Of a stretch of DNA of 64,000 nt, positions 48,401 through 55,960 are shown one piece after another (position 1 is the first letter of the stretch; each line of letters starts with the position of its first letter). The notes under the pieces are model-generated. The model did no database searches and had not been told where the DNA came from. It saw only the letters and a program-made list of their open reading frames with translations. Source of the DNA: Vibrio sp. JC009 (lineage in GTDB: Bacteria > Pseudomonadota > Gammaproteobacteria > Enterobacterales > Vibrionaceae); the NCBI RefSeq assembly GCF_029016485.1, contig NZ_CP092106.1, positions 930,001 through 994,000 on the forward strand, given 5' to 3'. Both the position numbers and the translations under genes were made by a program.

Positions 48401-49690
48401 ATGATTTCTATTGACAAAAAGCTTATCAGCTACCAAAACTTAGAGTCTGGCAGAAACATGCAGCACCATGTTCTCATTGCGAATGTTTCAGATAAGCGCA
48501 TCCTTTTAAGTCATGCAAATCTATTTCTTAGCGAAAACGCCAGATCTTCTGTTGAAACATCAAGCAGATATTCTAGTATTATTTCAAAGTTTTACCGATA
48601 TCTTTCCACACAAATCAAGTACCGTGATTTGGATGTAGGTCAATATCACGTTGTTGCTGATAATCGCGATATTAAGCGTTGGCAAGTCGATAGGCAAATT
48701 GAGCGAACCAAGCGCCAAAGCATCAAACCGTCTTCTGAAACAATTTATGAAGAAGCAAAAACTTTGCTCGTATTTTTCAGTTGGATTAAAGAGTCGGGCT
48801 ATGAAACCAATGTTTCAGTAATAAAGAAAACTTGGTGTCCAAACTTCAAAAGTGAACACATGCTTAATTATGTAACGCGCCAATCGTCCGTAAAGATCGA
48901 TGGTAAAAACATAACTGTTTTAGATAAGGAAGGTCGGCAGAAAAAAGCAAAATCACTCATCACCAATTCAGAAATTAGGTTATTGATACAGTCTTATCGT
49001 GATCCTGTTTATGCGGCAATATTTAAGTTAGCTCTTGGAACGGCGATGCGTCCAATGGATCTCTGCAATTTCCCATACTTGGGAAATGGTAGAAACAAGC
49101 ACATAATGCCCTTTTCTGAAATGAGGCAAGTCGAGAGTGCTACTGTTGATTATACTATTTCAGGCAGTAAAGGTAACAAATCAAGAACGATCAAAATCAA
49201 CAAAGCTGATTTGAAGGCATTAGAAGAATACTATATTAAGCCTTATTATTTTTCCCGTGTTGCTAAGTATGAAAAGAAGTATGGGAAAGAATGCCCACCG
49301 TCTATTCTCTTCCTGACAGACAGAGGCACCCCTGTCACACCAGATCGAATTGCATCAAGAACCTTTGATGCAAAGGAGGCTATAAAAGTTAAAGATCCAT
49401 CCTTTCGTGACTCGGTAAAATTCTATGATGCTCGACATTGGTGGCCTACGATGTTCTTGGTTAAGTTTTTTGGAGATCGCCTGCTTACTGAGTCAGCAGA
49501 TGCTCTTTATATTGCTGCGGCTGAGGCTCTAACAAATCAAATGGGGCATGAAGACATCGGAACAACATATAAATATTATGTTGACCTAGCGCGTGTACTG
49601 ATGATGTCGCACAAGGGATATGTGGCTGAAATTATTACTGAAGACAATGAAAGTGTAATGGAATTCATTGATCGCATGGATGGTATCTAG
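48401..49690 (+). CDS. Tyrosine recombinase C
   Basis: A 429-residue tyrosine recombinase. An N-terminal SAM-like/core-binding domain (about 30-160) precedes the catalytic domain. Box I is LALGTAMRPMDLC (R217), box II FYDARHWWPT (R345, H346), then NQMGHEDIGTTYKYYVDL with H383 and nucleophile Y392. All main catalytic residues are present. It is separated by 9 bp from the next small gene, with GGAGG in between. Confidence 0.88.
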   Translation: MISIDKKLISYQNLESGRNMQHHVLIANVSDKRILLSHANLFLSENARSSVETSSRYSSIISKFYRYLSTQIKYRDLDVGQYHVVADNRDIKRWQVDRQIERTKRQSIKPSSETIYEEAKTLLVFFSWIKESGYETNVSVIKKTWCPNFKSEHMLNYVTRQSSVKIDGKNITVLDKEGRQKKAKSLITNSEIRLLIQSYRDPVYAAIFKLALGTAMRPMDLCNFPYLGNGRNKHIMPFSEMRQVESATVDYTISGSKGNKSRTIKINKADLKALEEYYIKPYYFSRVAKYEKKYGKECPPSILFLTDRGTPVTPDRIASRTFDAKEAIKVKDPSFRDSVKFYDARHWWPTMFLVKFFGDRLLTESADALYIAAAEALTNQMGHEDIGTTYKYYVDLARVLMMSHKGYVAEIITEDNESVMEFIDRMDGI

Positions 49691-49699
49691 GAGGGATTA

Positions 49700-50137
49700 A
49701 TGGCAAGCGGACAACAAAAAGCCCAAAAAAACCTCGAAGCATTCGAAGTTTGGAAAGCAACACAGACTGACGATGACTTTAAGCAGATTATTTTCAGGGG
49801 GCACCTTAATCGCAACGAAGTTGCAAAAGGGGTTGGTTGTGGTAAATCTGCTCTTAATCAAAACCCAGCGCTTAGAGAAGCTCTCAAGGCGTTAGAGGAT
49901 GAGTTACGGAAGAGAAGTGTACTCCCCCCTCTGACAGAATCTGCCAATAAGAGCCTGGATAAGCCAAAGCCCTATGACAACACCGCCAATCGTAACCTTC
50001 TCGCTTCAAAAAGAGTATCAGAGCTAGAAGCTGAAAACCTTGAATTGAAGGCTAAAGTGAATGAGCTTGAATATAAACTTAAACGCTTTGGTGAGCTTTC
50101 CGAAACCATATCTGAGATGGGGTTGATGCCACGATGA
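49700..50137 (+). CDS. Small coiled-coil accessory protein of the element
   Basis: A 145-residue charged protein. LNRNEVAKGVGCGKSALNQNPALREALKALEDELRKR (about 38-75) looks like a small DNA-binding helical unit, and residues 100-135 form a coiled coil (SELEAENLELKAKVNELEYKLKRF). Multi-recombinase elements commonly encode such a short protein after the recombinases. A role in recombination directionality or complex assembly is a guess. Its TGA overlaps the helicase ATG. Confidence 0.65.
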   Translation: MASGQQKAQKNLEAFEVWKATQTDDDFKQIIFRGHLNRNEVAKGVGCGKSALNQNPALREALKALEDELRKRSVLPPLTESANKSLDKPKPYDNTANRNLLASKRVSELEAENLELKAKVNELEYKLKRFGELSETISEMGLMPR

Positions 50138-52338
50138 ATACTATTGCAATGCATGAAGACCAAATGCGTGTGACAAGCATCCCGTACTGTTCAAAGCGCA
50201 TTGTGATATTCAGAGGTGTACCTCTGGCGAAAAACTCATACAAAATTAACAGCGGTAAGTATTACGTCACCATTAAAGTCAACCCTGATAGCATCCCTGT
50301 GCAGCCTGCTCTGGGGCAACACTGGTTAGTAAAAGGTACACGACAGGTTCAAGACTTGGAGGCTGGTGATAGCGTAGTTCAGCAACACACTTACGAATCA
50401 CCAGAGCATGTTGAGTGTTCCTTACCTGAAACTGGAGAGCAACTAATACGTTTTATCGGTAGAGATACTGAGTTCAAAGGTATTGGTGAGAGTAAAGCCA
50501 GAGAGCTTTGGAATTTTTTAAACAAGTCAGGCAAGGATTTTCATGCAACCTTGAGGAAAGACACACCAGAATCCAGAAAGTTGCTTAAAGAGATCCTGAG
50601 TGAAACTTCTATTGATGCGCTCTTTAGAGGTTATGGCAAATACACGAACCTACCCATGTGCAACTGGATGAGCAAGAAAAAGATACCAGCAAGCATACAG
50701 CAGCGCCTTTTAAAGCATCACAACGAAAAGTCGATCAATGCCATTGCACATAACCCTTATGTACTTATTGGGTTTGGTATGTCATTTAAGGATATTGATG
50801 AGATAGCAACTGATCCTAATAACAACTTCAAACTCAGCTTAAACGATGCTAGGCGCTTGAGTGCAGCCCTTGAAATGGCTATCCGAAAGGAAGTCGAAAA
50901 AGGTCATACATACACCACGAATGCTAAGGTTCGCCCTTATCTATCAAAACTACTTAAAGATAAAGAAATGGTGGCAGACGCATTCAAGGCTGGACATGAC
51001 AAAGCTCAATATATTCTTAATCCAGACACTGGCACTTATCACCCAACCGCTCAACTATTAATGGAAAATGTCGTTGCTAAACGACTAAAAACACTGAATG
51101 AACGTAATGACTTATATGATGAAAACGCTAATGCGGCATACTGTTCTGCTGTTGCAGAGCTTCCATATGAACTAAATAAGAAGCAAATCGAAGCCGTGAC
51201 GACCTGCCTAGATAACTCGGTAAGCTGTATTACAGGTGGTGCAGGAACAGGTAAAACTACAGTGCTCAGAACCGCACTCAGGGCTTTCCACAAAATGGGG
51301 TATGATATACACGCTGTCGCCCTTAGTGGTAGGGCAGCAATGCGTTTGCACGAATCGATTGGTTTTGTCACAGCCACCATTGCCAAATTGCTTCGTGATG
51401 AACCGATTGAGCCAAGTGCTGACACGCCTAATCACCTGCTCGTCATTGACGAAGCTAGCATGATTGATTTACCGACTATGTATCGTCTTGTCAATCACAT
51501 GCATCCATCTGTGCGATTGATTTTTGCAGGCGACCCTGATCAGCTACCGCCGATAGGATGTGGTAAGGTGCTTGCGGATATCGTTGAGACAAAAACGATA
51601 GCCAATACCATGCTTGATATCGTCAAAAGGCAGGAGGGTTCAACTGGCATTCCTGAATATTCAAAGCTCATCAATCAAGGTGTTATGCCTGAACAACTGA
51701 GCACAGGTGCAATACATTTCCATCCAACAAGCAAGGATAAAATTGCTCAAACCTGCTGTGAGCTTTACCAGCAATCTCCTGAAAGTAGTCGTGTGATGGC
51801 TCCAACAAAGGCACTCGTTGCGGATATCAATAAGCTCACCCAAAATGCCATAAACCCAAACAGTGACAGTCTTGAGTTCGAGATTAATGGTGATAAATTC
51901 TTTTTACCGCTCAGCTTAAATGACGCGATTCTGTTTACTCAAAATCATTACGATAAGGGTATTCAGAACGGTTCTCTAGGTACACTAACAAGCGTAAAAT
52001 CTACTGACGACAGTTATGGGGAGGTCACTCTTGACACTGGCGAAAAGGTCGAAGTGACACAATCAGTTTTGGACTGTATGGAGCTTGGCTACGCAATCAC
52101 TCTTCATAAAGCCCAAGGTTCACAGTTTCCTCGCATTATCATCGCATTACAGAAGGGAAGAATTGTGGATAGAGCTTGGCTTTATACGGCAATAACCAGG
52201 GCTGAAAGTGAGATCCATATTGTCGGAAGTCATGCTGATATGAAGCAGATAACAGAAGCGCCTAGTCACTCTCACGAGCGAAATAGCTACCTGAAAGAGC
52301 TATTAAGTGCAGGATCTGCAATACCTAGATTACCCTGA
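50134..52338 (+). CDS. RecD2-like SF1B DNA helicase
   Basis: A 734-residue helicase. Residues 1-120 look like an OB-type domain, then a helix-hairpin-helix region (GRDTEFKGIGESKARELW), and the SF1 core with Walker A GGAGTGKT (368-375), Walker B VIDEASM, motif III GDPDQLPPIG and the C-terminal GYAITLHKAQGSQFPRIII and YTAITRA motifs. This is the RecD2/TraA arrangement, a 5'-3' helicase. There is no RecB or RecC partner, so it may process or replicate the excised element. It is translationally coupled to the recombinase operon. Confidence 0.85.
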   Translation: MNTIAMHEDQMRVTSIPYCSKRIVIFRGVPLAKNSYKINSGKYYVTIKVNPDSIPVQPALGQHWLVKGTRQVQDLEAGDSVVQQHTYESPEHVECSLPETGEQLIRFIGRDTEFKGIGESKARELWNFLNKSGKDFHATLRKDTPESRKLLKEILSETSIDALFRGYGKYTNLPMCNWMSKKKIPASIQQRLLKHHNEKSINAIAHNPYVLIGFGMSFKDIDEIATDPNNNFKLSLNDARRLSAALEMAIRKEVEKGHTYTTNAKVRPYLSKLLKDKEMVADAFKAGHDKAQYILNPDTGTYHPTAQLLMENVVAKRLKTLNERNDLYDENANAAYCSAVAELPYELNKKQIEAVTTCLDNSVSCITGGAGTGKTTVLRTALRAFHKMGYDIHAVALSGRAAMRLHESIGFVTATIAKLLRDEPIEPSADTPNHLLVIDEASMIDLPTMYRLVNHMHPSVRLIFAGDPDQLPPIGCGKVLADIVETKTIANTMLDIVKRQEGSTGIPEYSKLINQGVMPEQLSTGAIHFHPTSKDKIAQTCCELYQQSPESSRVMAPTKALVADINKLTQNAINPNSDSLEFEINGDKFFLPLSLNDAILFTQNHYDKGIQNGSLGTLTSVKSTDDSYGEVTLDTGEKVEVTQSVLDCMELGYAITLHKAQGSQFPRIIIALQKGRIVDRAWLYTAITRAESEIHIVGSHADMKQITEAPSHSHERNSYLKELLSAGSAIPRLP

Positions 52339-52434
52339 GAAGCATTAATATCCCGATCCTTTTTCACACTACTACACTCAAATAGCCTCACATGTATAAT
52401 GATTAACAAATAGTGACTAATTGAAAGGTGTTTT

Positions 52435-52998
52435 ATGGCTGTAAACATTGAAGAACTTATAGACAAAATAAGAGCTGGAAAATACTCCTATCAACAACTG
52501 AACAATATACGAAAAAACGCTGAATCCAAAGGGTTTGCAGAGGTTATGTCTGTCTGTGATGAAATGTTAGCTCAAAGCACTAAAGCAAAACCAACAGGAA
52601 AACGAGCTTCTAAAAAAGATAGCGTAGCTAGCTCAAGGAAAGGGTTCGTGATCATGCAGTCTGCGTATGATGACGATTCAAATCTCATAAACCCCGAATT
52701 GATTAAAGTAGCTGAAGAGTTGTCTACCATTCCAAATGTAACTGACATTTCGATTCGGAAAACACAAGTAGTACTTTATTACAAAGGACGGCATTTTACG
52801 TCTGGGCAACGGCCTAAAAAAGATGTTTTTTGGGTATCCTGCTTGGATGAAACAAAAATTACAGATACCACTGTGAAGGGGTGGGCGCAACTGGGCGAAA
52901 TTTATAGAGCCAAGTATTTCAACACTCACTATGTTGGTGTTAATGTTGATGAGTTAAGCAAGCTACACTCTGTTTTGAGCTGTATTGGATTCACCTGA
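52435..52998 (+). CDS. Unknown element protein (187 residues)
   Basis: Preceded by GAAAGGTG about 7 bp before the ATG and by an AT-rich 96-bp gap, so it may have its own promoter. The N-terminal 55 residues are helical (EELIDKIRAGKYSYQQLNNIRKNAESKG), then a basic linker, then a mixed domain with KGRHFTSGQRPKKDVFWVSCLDE. No membrane segment, signal peptide or known motif was recognised. It is the last plus-strand gene of the element and could be cargo. Confidence 0.6.
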   Translation: MAVNIEELIDKIRAGKYSYQQLNNIRKNAESKGFAEVMSVCDEMLAQSTKAKPTGKRASKKDSVASSRKGFVIMQSAYDDDSNLINPELIKVAEELSTIPNVTDISIRKTQVVLYYKGRHFTSGQRPKKDVFWVSCLDETKITDTTVKGWAQLGEIYRAKYFNTHYVGVNVDELSKLHSVLSCIGFT

Positions 52999-53074
52999 CA
53001 GGCTATTTTTGACAGGTATGTCCGCAGCCCGATCCAGCAAATTAAAGAGGTTTCATACAATCGAACTCAAATTT

Positions 53075-53473
53075 TTAATTTAAGCACTCGGTCGGGCGGT
53101 ATCTATCCCTAAACCAATGTAGATACTCGAATGCAACATCATTAGAAAGATCGTGGTCACTGTAATAAAGGTCGGCAATATGCCCCTTAAACAGTTGATA
53201 CTTCACAGCCCAGTTATCTTTCATCGAAGCTTCCCAACAAAAACCAAGCCAAAGAGCAGATCCAATTTTATCATTCTTATCAAGATCGCTATGGTCTGAA
53301 AAAGATGCTATGGCTTGATATTTAATACCATTTTCCATAGAAGAGACAGAAAGCAAACAAGTAGAATCACTTGATGTTTTTTCAGAACAAATTTCCCACC
53401 AAGCCTTGATAGACAAAGCACTAGCATTAAATGACAAAACAATCATAAACAATACGATAAAAACTTTTTTCAT
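53075..53473 (-). CDS. Small secreted protein with signal peptide, element cargo
   Basis: I take the ATG at 53473, which gives 132 residues starting MKKVFIVLFMIVLSFNASA, a clear signal peptide (cut after ASA). The mature part has four cysteines (EIC, STC, GFC, TEC) that could make two disulfides. The size and Cys pattern faintly recall small periplasmic immunity proteins, but I cannot support that. It starts 10 bp after the stop of the membrane protein gene, so the two form an opposite-strand operon in the element. Confidence 0.6.
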   Translation of the reverse strand: MKKVFIVLFMIVLSFNASALSIKAWWEICSEKTSSDSTCLLSVSSMENGIKYQAIASFSDHSDLDKNDKIGSALWLGFCWEASMKDNWAVKYQLFKGHIADLYYSDHDLSNDVAFEYLHWFRDRYRPTECLN

Positions 53474-53483
53474 CAACACATGC

Positions 53484-53744
53484 TCACTTATTCCAGATCC
53501 AAATCTTCTTTCTCTCATAGTAATCATAACTTTCTGATCTTGATACTGAAGGATTTGGGGGCGATTTCATTAAAAATGTGACCAAAGGCAAAGTACCTAA
53601 GATAAAAATATTAACAAGGAAGATATCTACGAACTGTTTGAAAGCTTTAGGGTGTTGAGATTTTTTCTTTAACAGTGGGTAGGCTAAGCAAAAACTCACT
53701 ATGATGTACAGGAAATACACAAGATAATAAATTAAGTCTTCCAT
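53484..53744 (-). CDS. Small membrane protein, element cargo
   Basis: An 86-residue protein with two predicted membrane segments (about 5-24 and 41-60) and a polar, aromatic tail. GGAGG precedes the ATG (minus strand, about 53750). It is the first gene of a two-gene unit with the secreted protein. Function unknown. It reads against the recombinase operon, so it likely has its own promoter in 53745-53990. Confidence 0.55.
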   Translation of the reverse strand: MEDLIYYLVYFLYIIVSFCLAYPLLKKKSQHPKAFKQFVDIFLVNIFILGTLPLVTFLMKSPPNPSVSRSESYDYYERKKIWIWNK

Positions 53745-54110
53745 TTAGCTCCTCCTGAACTAACTCACTACACTTTAGCACTAAATATTGACAGATATTG
53801 TGTTTATTACGTTATATCAGCAACTAAACATTAAAAATAGTCCTTCTATGGTCAGAGAAGTAGCTAACTGTGACTTGGGACTTACGTCATCACTTTACCT
53901 TGAGACTATGTTGTTAGTCTTTGACCATTTTAGGCTTTTAATGAGCAAGTCTTTTCTGAGTTTCCAGTAGGGGATCTAAACATTTGTCCAAATGCCAACG
54001 GGATGGTCAAGAAAAATCATAAACGCCTAGCGAGTAGCGAGCTGTGCGAGCGTCAGGAGTGGCTTTATTATTTTACTTTACCATCATTCTCTTAAATACC
54101 CTTTTGGCAG
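53745..54110. other. Non-coding stretch near the element right end
   Basis: No convincing gene. Most of it is AT-rich, but 54024-54060 is a GC-rich patch with repeated AGCGAG units (CTAGCGAGTAGCGAGC, then GCGAGCG), which stands out from the surroundings. Confidence 0.4.
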
Positions 54111-54141
54111 GGTGATGGTTTCACGCAGTGAGGCCATCACC
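54111..54141. repeat. Hairpin near the element right end
   Basis: GGTGATGG (54111-54118) and CCATCACC (54134-54141) enclose TCAC-GCA-GTGA, forming a stable interrupted stem of 12 pairs. There is no T tract, so it looks more like a structural or protein-binding site than a terminator. Confidence 0.55.
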
Positions 54142-54171
54142 TTGCTAAGACAAAGGGGAAGGGTTCAACAA

Positions 54172-54405
54172 GGTTTACGTTTTCTTTTTTCAAAGCTTTA
54201 TGAGGGTAGCCTAACATGTGATAATCTGTTTACATTACAGCTTAATTTAGAGCTTTGTGGGGTAAGTTTACATTTCACACTAGAAATCCCACTTGAATTT
54301 GTCGCTCTATGCATGAAAGGTAGAAGAATGGTAGTTATCGGGGCTATTTCTTACATCACTCACTCACTCACTCTGTGGTTTACATGGTTTTTTTCCCAAA
54401 AATAT
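54172..54405. repeat. Right-end array of GTTTACRT half-sites and terminal repeat
   Basis: The octamer GTTTACAT (or GTTTACGT) occurs at 54173, 54228, 54266 and 54378 in one orientation, the reverse of ATGTAAAC at the left end. The last belongs to the full terminal repeat TGGTTTACAT (54376-54385), 10 bp, CCAAAAATAT (54396-54405), which touches the GGTGCA core. Likely arm-type binding sites. Confidence 0.75.
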
Positions 54406-54996
54406 GGTGCAGGAAAAAGCACCGCAATTGCAGCGATTGAGTCCGTTTTAAACCAGCATGGAATAGAAAATATCAGCAAAACCCGTGAGCCGGGTGGTAC
54501 ACCGCTTGCTGAAAAAATGCGTTCACTGATTAAAGAAGAGCACGAAGGTGAAGAGCTAAAAGACATTAGCGAACTGCTTCTGCTTTATGCAGCAAGAGCG
54601 CAACTGGTTGAGAATGTGATTAAACCTGCTCTGGAAAAAGGAAACTGGGTTATCGGTGATCGCCACGATATGTCTTCTCAGGCCTATCAGGGGGGCGGAC
54701 GCCAGCTTGATAAAACGGTAATGGGAACGCTAAAGGATGTCACTTTAGCTGGTTTTAAACCGGACCTGACCCTTTATCTGGATATCGACCCGAAACTTGG
54801 TCTGGAACGTGCCAGAGGGCGCGGAGAGCTGGACAGAATCGAGAAGATGGATATCAGCTTCTTCGAGCGTACCAGAGAAAGATACCTTGAACTTGCCAGC
54901 AGCGATGAAACGGTTATCACAGTGAATGCAGGCCAGACGATAGAAGCGGTCACCGCTGATATTGTGGTGGCGCTGGAAAACTGGCTGAAGAGCTAA
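54406..54996 (+). pseudogene. tmk: Host thymidylate kinase, 3' fragment
   Basis: From GGTGCAGG onward the frame reads [19 protein letters not shown] to the normal end, including [27 protein letters not shown] and the [11 protein letters not shown]. It lacks the beta-1 strand and the first P-loop Gly. The frame is open upstream into the element (possible starts at 54112 or 54313), but the hybrid would have [10 protein letters not shown], with Gln at the first P-loop Gly, so it should be inactive. No frameshift or stop is present in the host part, so it has not begun to decay. Translation across it may still help holB, which starts 10 bp later. Confidence 0.93.
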
Positions 54997-55006
54997 AGAG
55001 CCCGAA

Positions 55007-55960
55007 ATGTCCGATGTTTATCCATGGCTGAAGCCGGTCTGGCAAAAATGGCAGCAGCTATCAGAATCCTCAAAAATACCCGGAGCTTTGCTCTGCTCAG
55101 CAGCAGAGGGGACAGGGGTGTCTCAGATAGTCAGCCTGCTGAGCCGGACGTTAGTATGTACTCACTCAAATGATGAGCCCTGCGGATTCTGTCACTCCTG
55201 CTCTTTGAGTGAAACAGAGAACCACCCGGATATCCACTGGATTAAGCCTGAAAGTCAGGGCAAGAATATTACCGTTGATCAGATTCGTGAGTGTAACCGT
55301 AAGGCGCTGGAGTCTTCTCAGTTAGGTGGCTACAGAGTCATTGTCATTTCACCTGCCGAGGCGATGAATGAATCTGCATCTAACGCCTTGCTGAAAACAC
55401 TGGAGTCTCCACCGGAGCACTGTGTCTTCCTGCTTGTTTCCCATAACAGGGCTAAGCTGCTGCCAACGATTATCAGCCGTTGTCAGCTCTGGGATATTGC
55501 TGAGCCGGATATAAACGTCACCTACCAATGGTTGCAGCAAAACAGTAAAGCTGCCGTTTCCTACAATGGAATCCGGTTAAACCGTGGCGCACCGCTTAAG
55601 TCACTGGCTTTCTTCGACAACGGGGAATATGAAGTCTTTATTGAACTGGAAAATCGGTTTGCCGCCGAAATTGGCAACCCTTTCCCGGATACCGGGAAGT
55701 TATTTAAACTTATCAAAGATAACCCCTTAACCGGGATGTTCTGGCTGTCGGTGCTGCTAAGTGATGTTCAGAAGGTGCACTTTGGCTTAAATGAGCAGGG
55801 TATGTGCCTGAAAAGCCAGGATATTGCCAATGTGATGTCCTATCAGGCAGCTTATGATGCCCTGATTAAACTGAATAAAATAAGAGAGCAGTTAGCCACT
55901 TACAGCGGATTAAACGCTGAGCTGCTGTTTACTAACTGGATACTAGAGATATGTTTATAG
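55007..55960 (+). CDS. holB: DNA polymerase III subunit delta'
   Basis: A 317-residue clamp-loader subunit. The zinc module has four Cys (CTHSNDEPCGFCHSC, about 46-61), followed by HPDIHWIKPE, the sensor-like NALLKTLESPPEHCVFLLVSHN and the SRCQLW motif. The usual degenerate P-loop region is AAEGTGVSQI. Normally cotranscribed with tmk; here its upstream gene is broken, so expression must come from a promoter in or near the element right end, or from read-through of the element. Confidence 0.94.
   Translation: MSDVYPWLKPVWQKWQQLSESSKIPGALLCSAAEGTGVSQIVSLLSRTLVCTHSNDEPCGFCHSCSLSETENHPDIHWIKPESQGKNITVDQIRECNRKALESSQLGGYRVIVISPAEAMNESASNALLKTLESPPEHCVFLLVSHNRAKLLPTIISRCQLWDIAEPDINVTYQWLQQNSKAAVSYNGIRLNRGAPLKSLAFFDNGEYEVFIELENRFAAEIGNPFPDTGKLFKLIKDNPLTGMFWLSVLLSDVQKVHFGLNEQGMCLKSQDIANVMSYQAAYDALIKLNKIREQLATYSGLNAELLFTNWILEICL

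Larger units (their letters stand above)
42689..54411 (+). mobile_element. Multi-recombinase integrative element inserted in tmk, carrying its own tmk
   Basis: About 11.7 kb flanked by the 6-bp direct repeat GGTGCA (42683-42688 and 54406-54411), which is one copy in the reconstructed host gene. The outermost 30 bp are inverted: TATTTTTGG, 10-bp spacer, ATGTAAACCA on the left; the mirror arrangement on the right (TGGTTTACAT 54376-54385, CCAAAAATA 54396-54404). Content in order: complete tmk, three tyrosine-recombinase-like genes with two small DNA-binding-type genes, a RecD-like helicase, an unknown gene and two opposite-strand genes. The plan recalls Tn554, RIT and GInt elements, which also use several tyrosine recombinases, but I cannot place it in one of them. 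Both host halves are intact, so insertion is recent or excision still occurs. Confidence 0.93.

Noticed and set aside
53788..53970. 60-codon plus-strand frame in the element right part
   Set aside because: No ribosome site, low-complexity product, and it overlaps the probable promoter region of the opposite-strand pair.
54024..54060. Integron attC site
   Set aside because: The GC-rich patch lacks the paired RYYYAAC/GTTRRRY ends and a fold of attC type.
54112..54405. A real, functional fused Tmk starting inside the element
   Set aside because: The hybrid lacks beta-1 and the first Gly of the P-loop, so it should not bind ATP; treated as a pseudogene frame.
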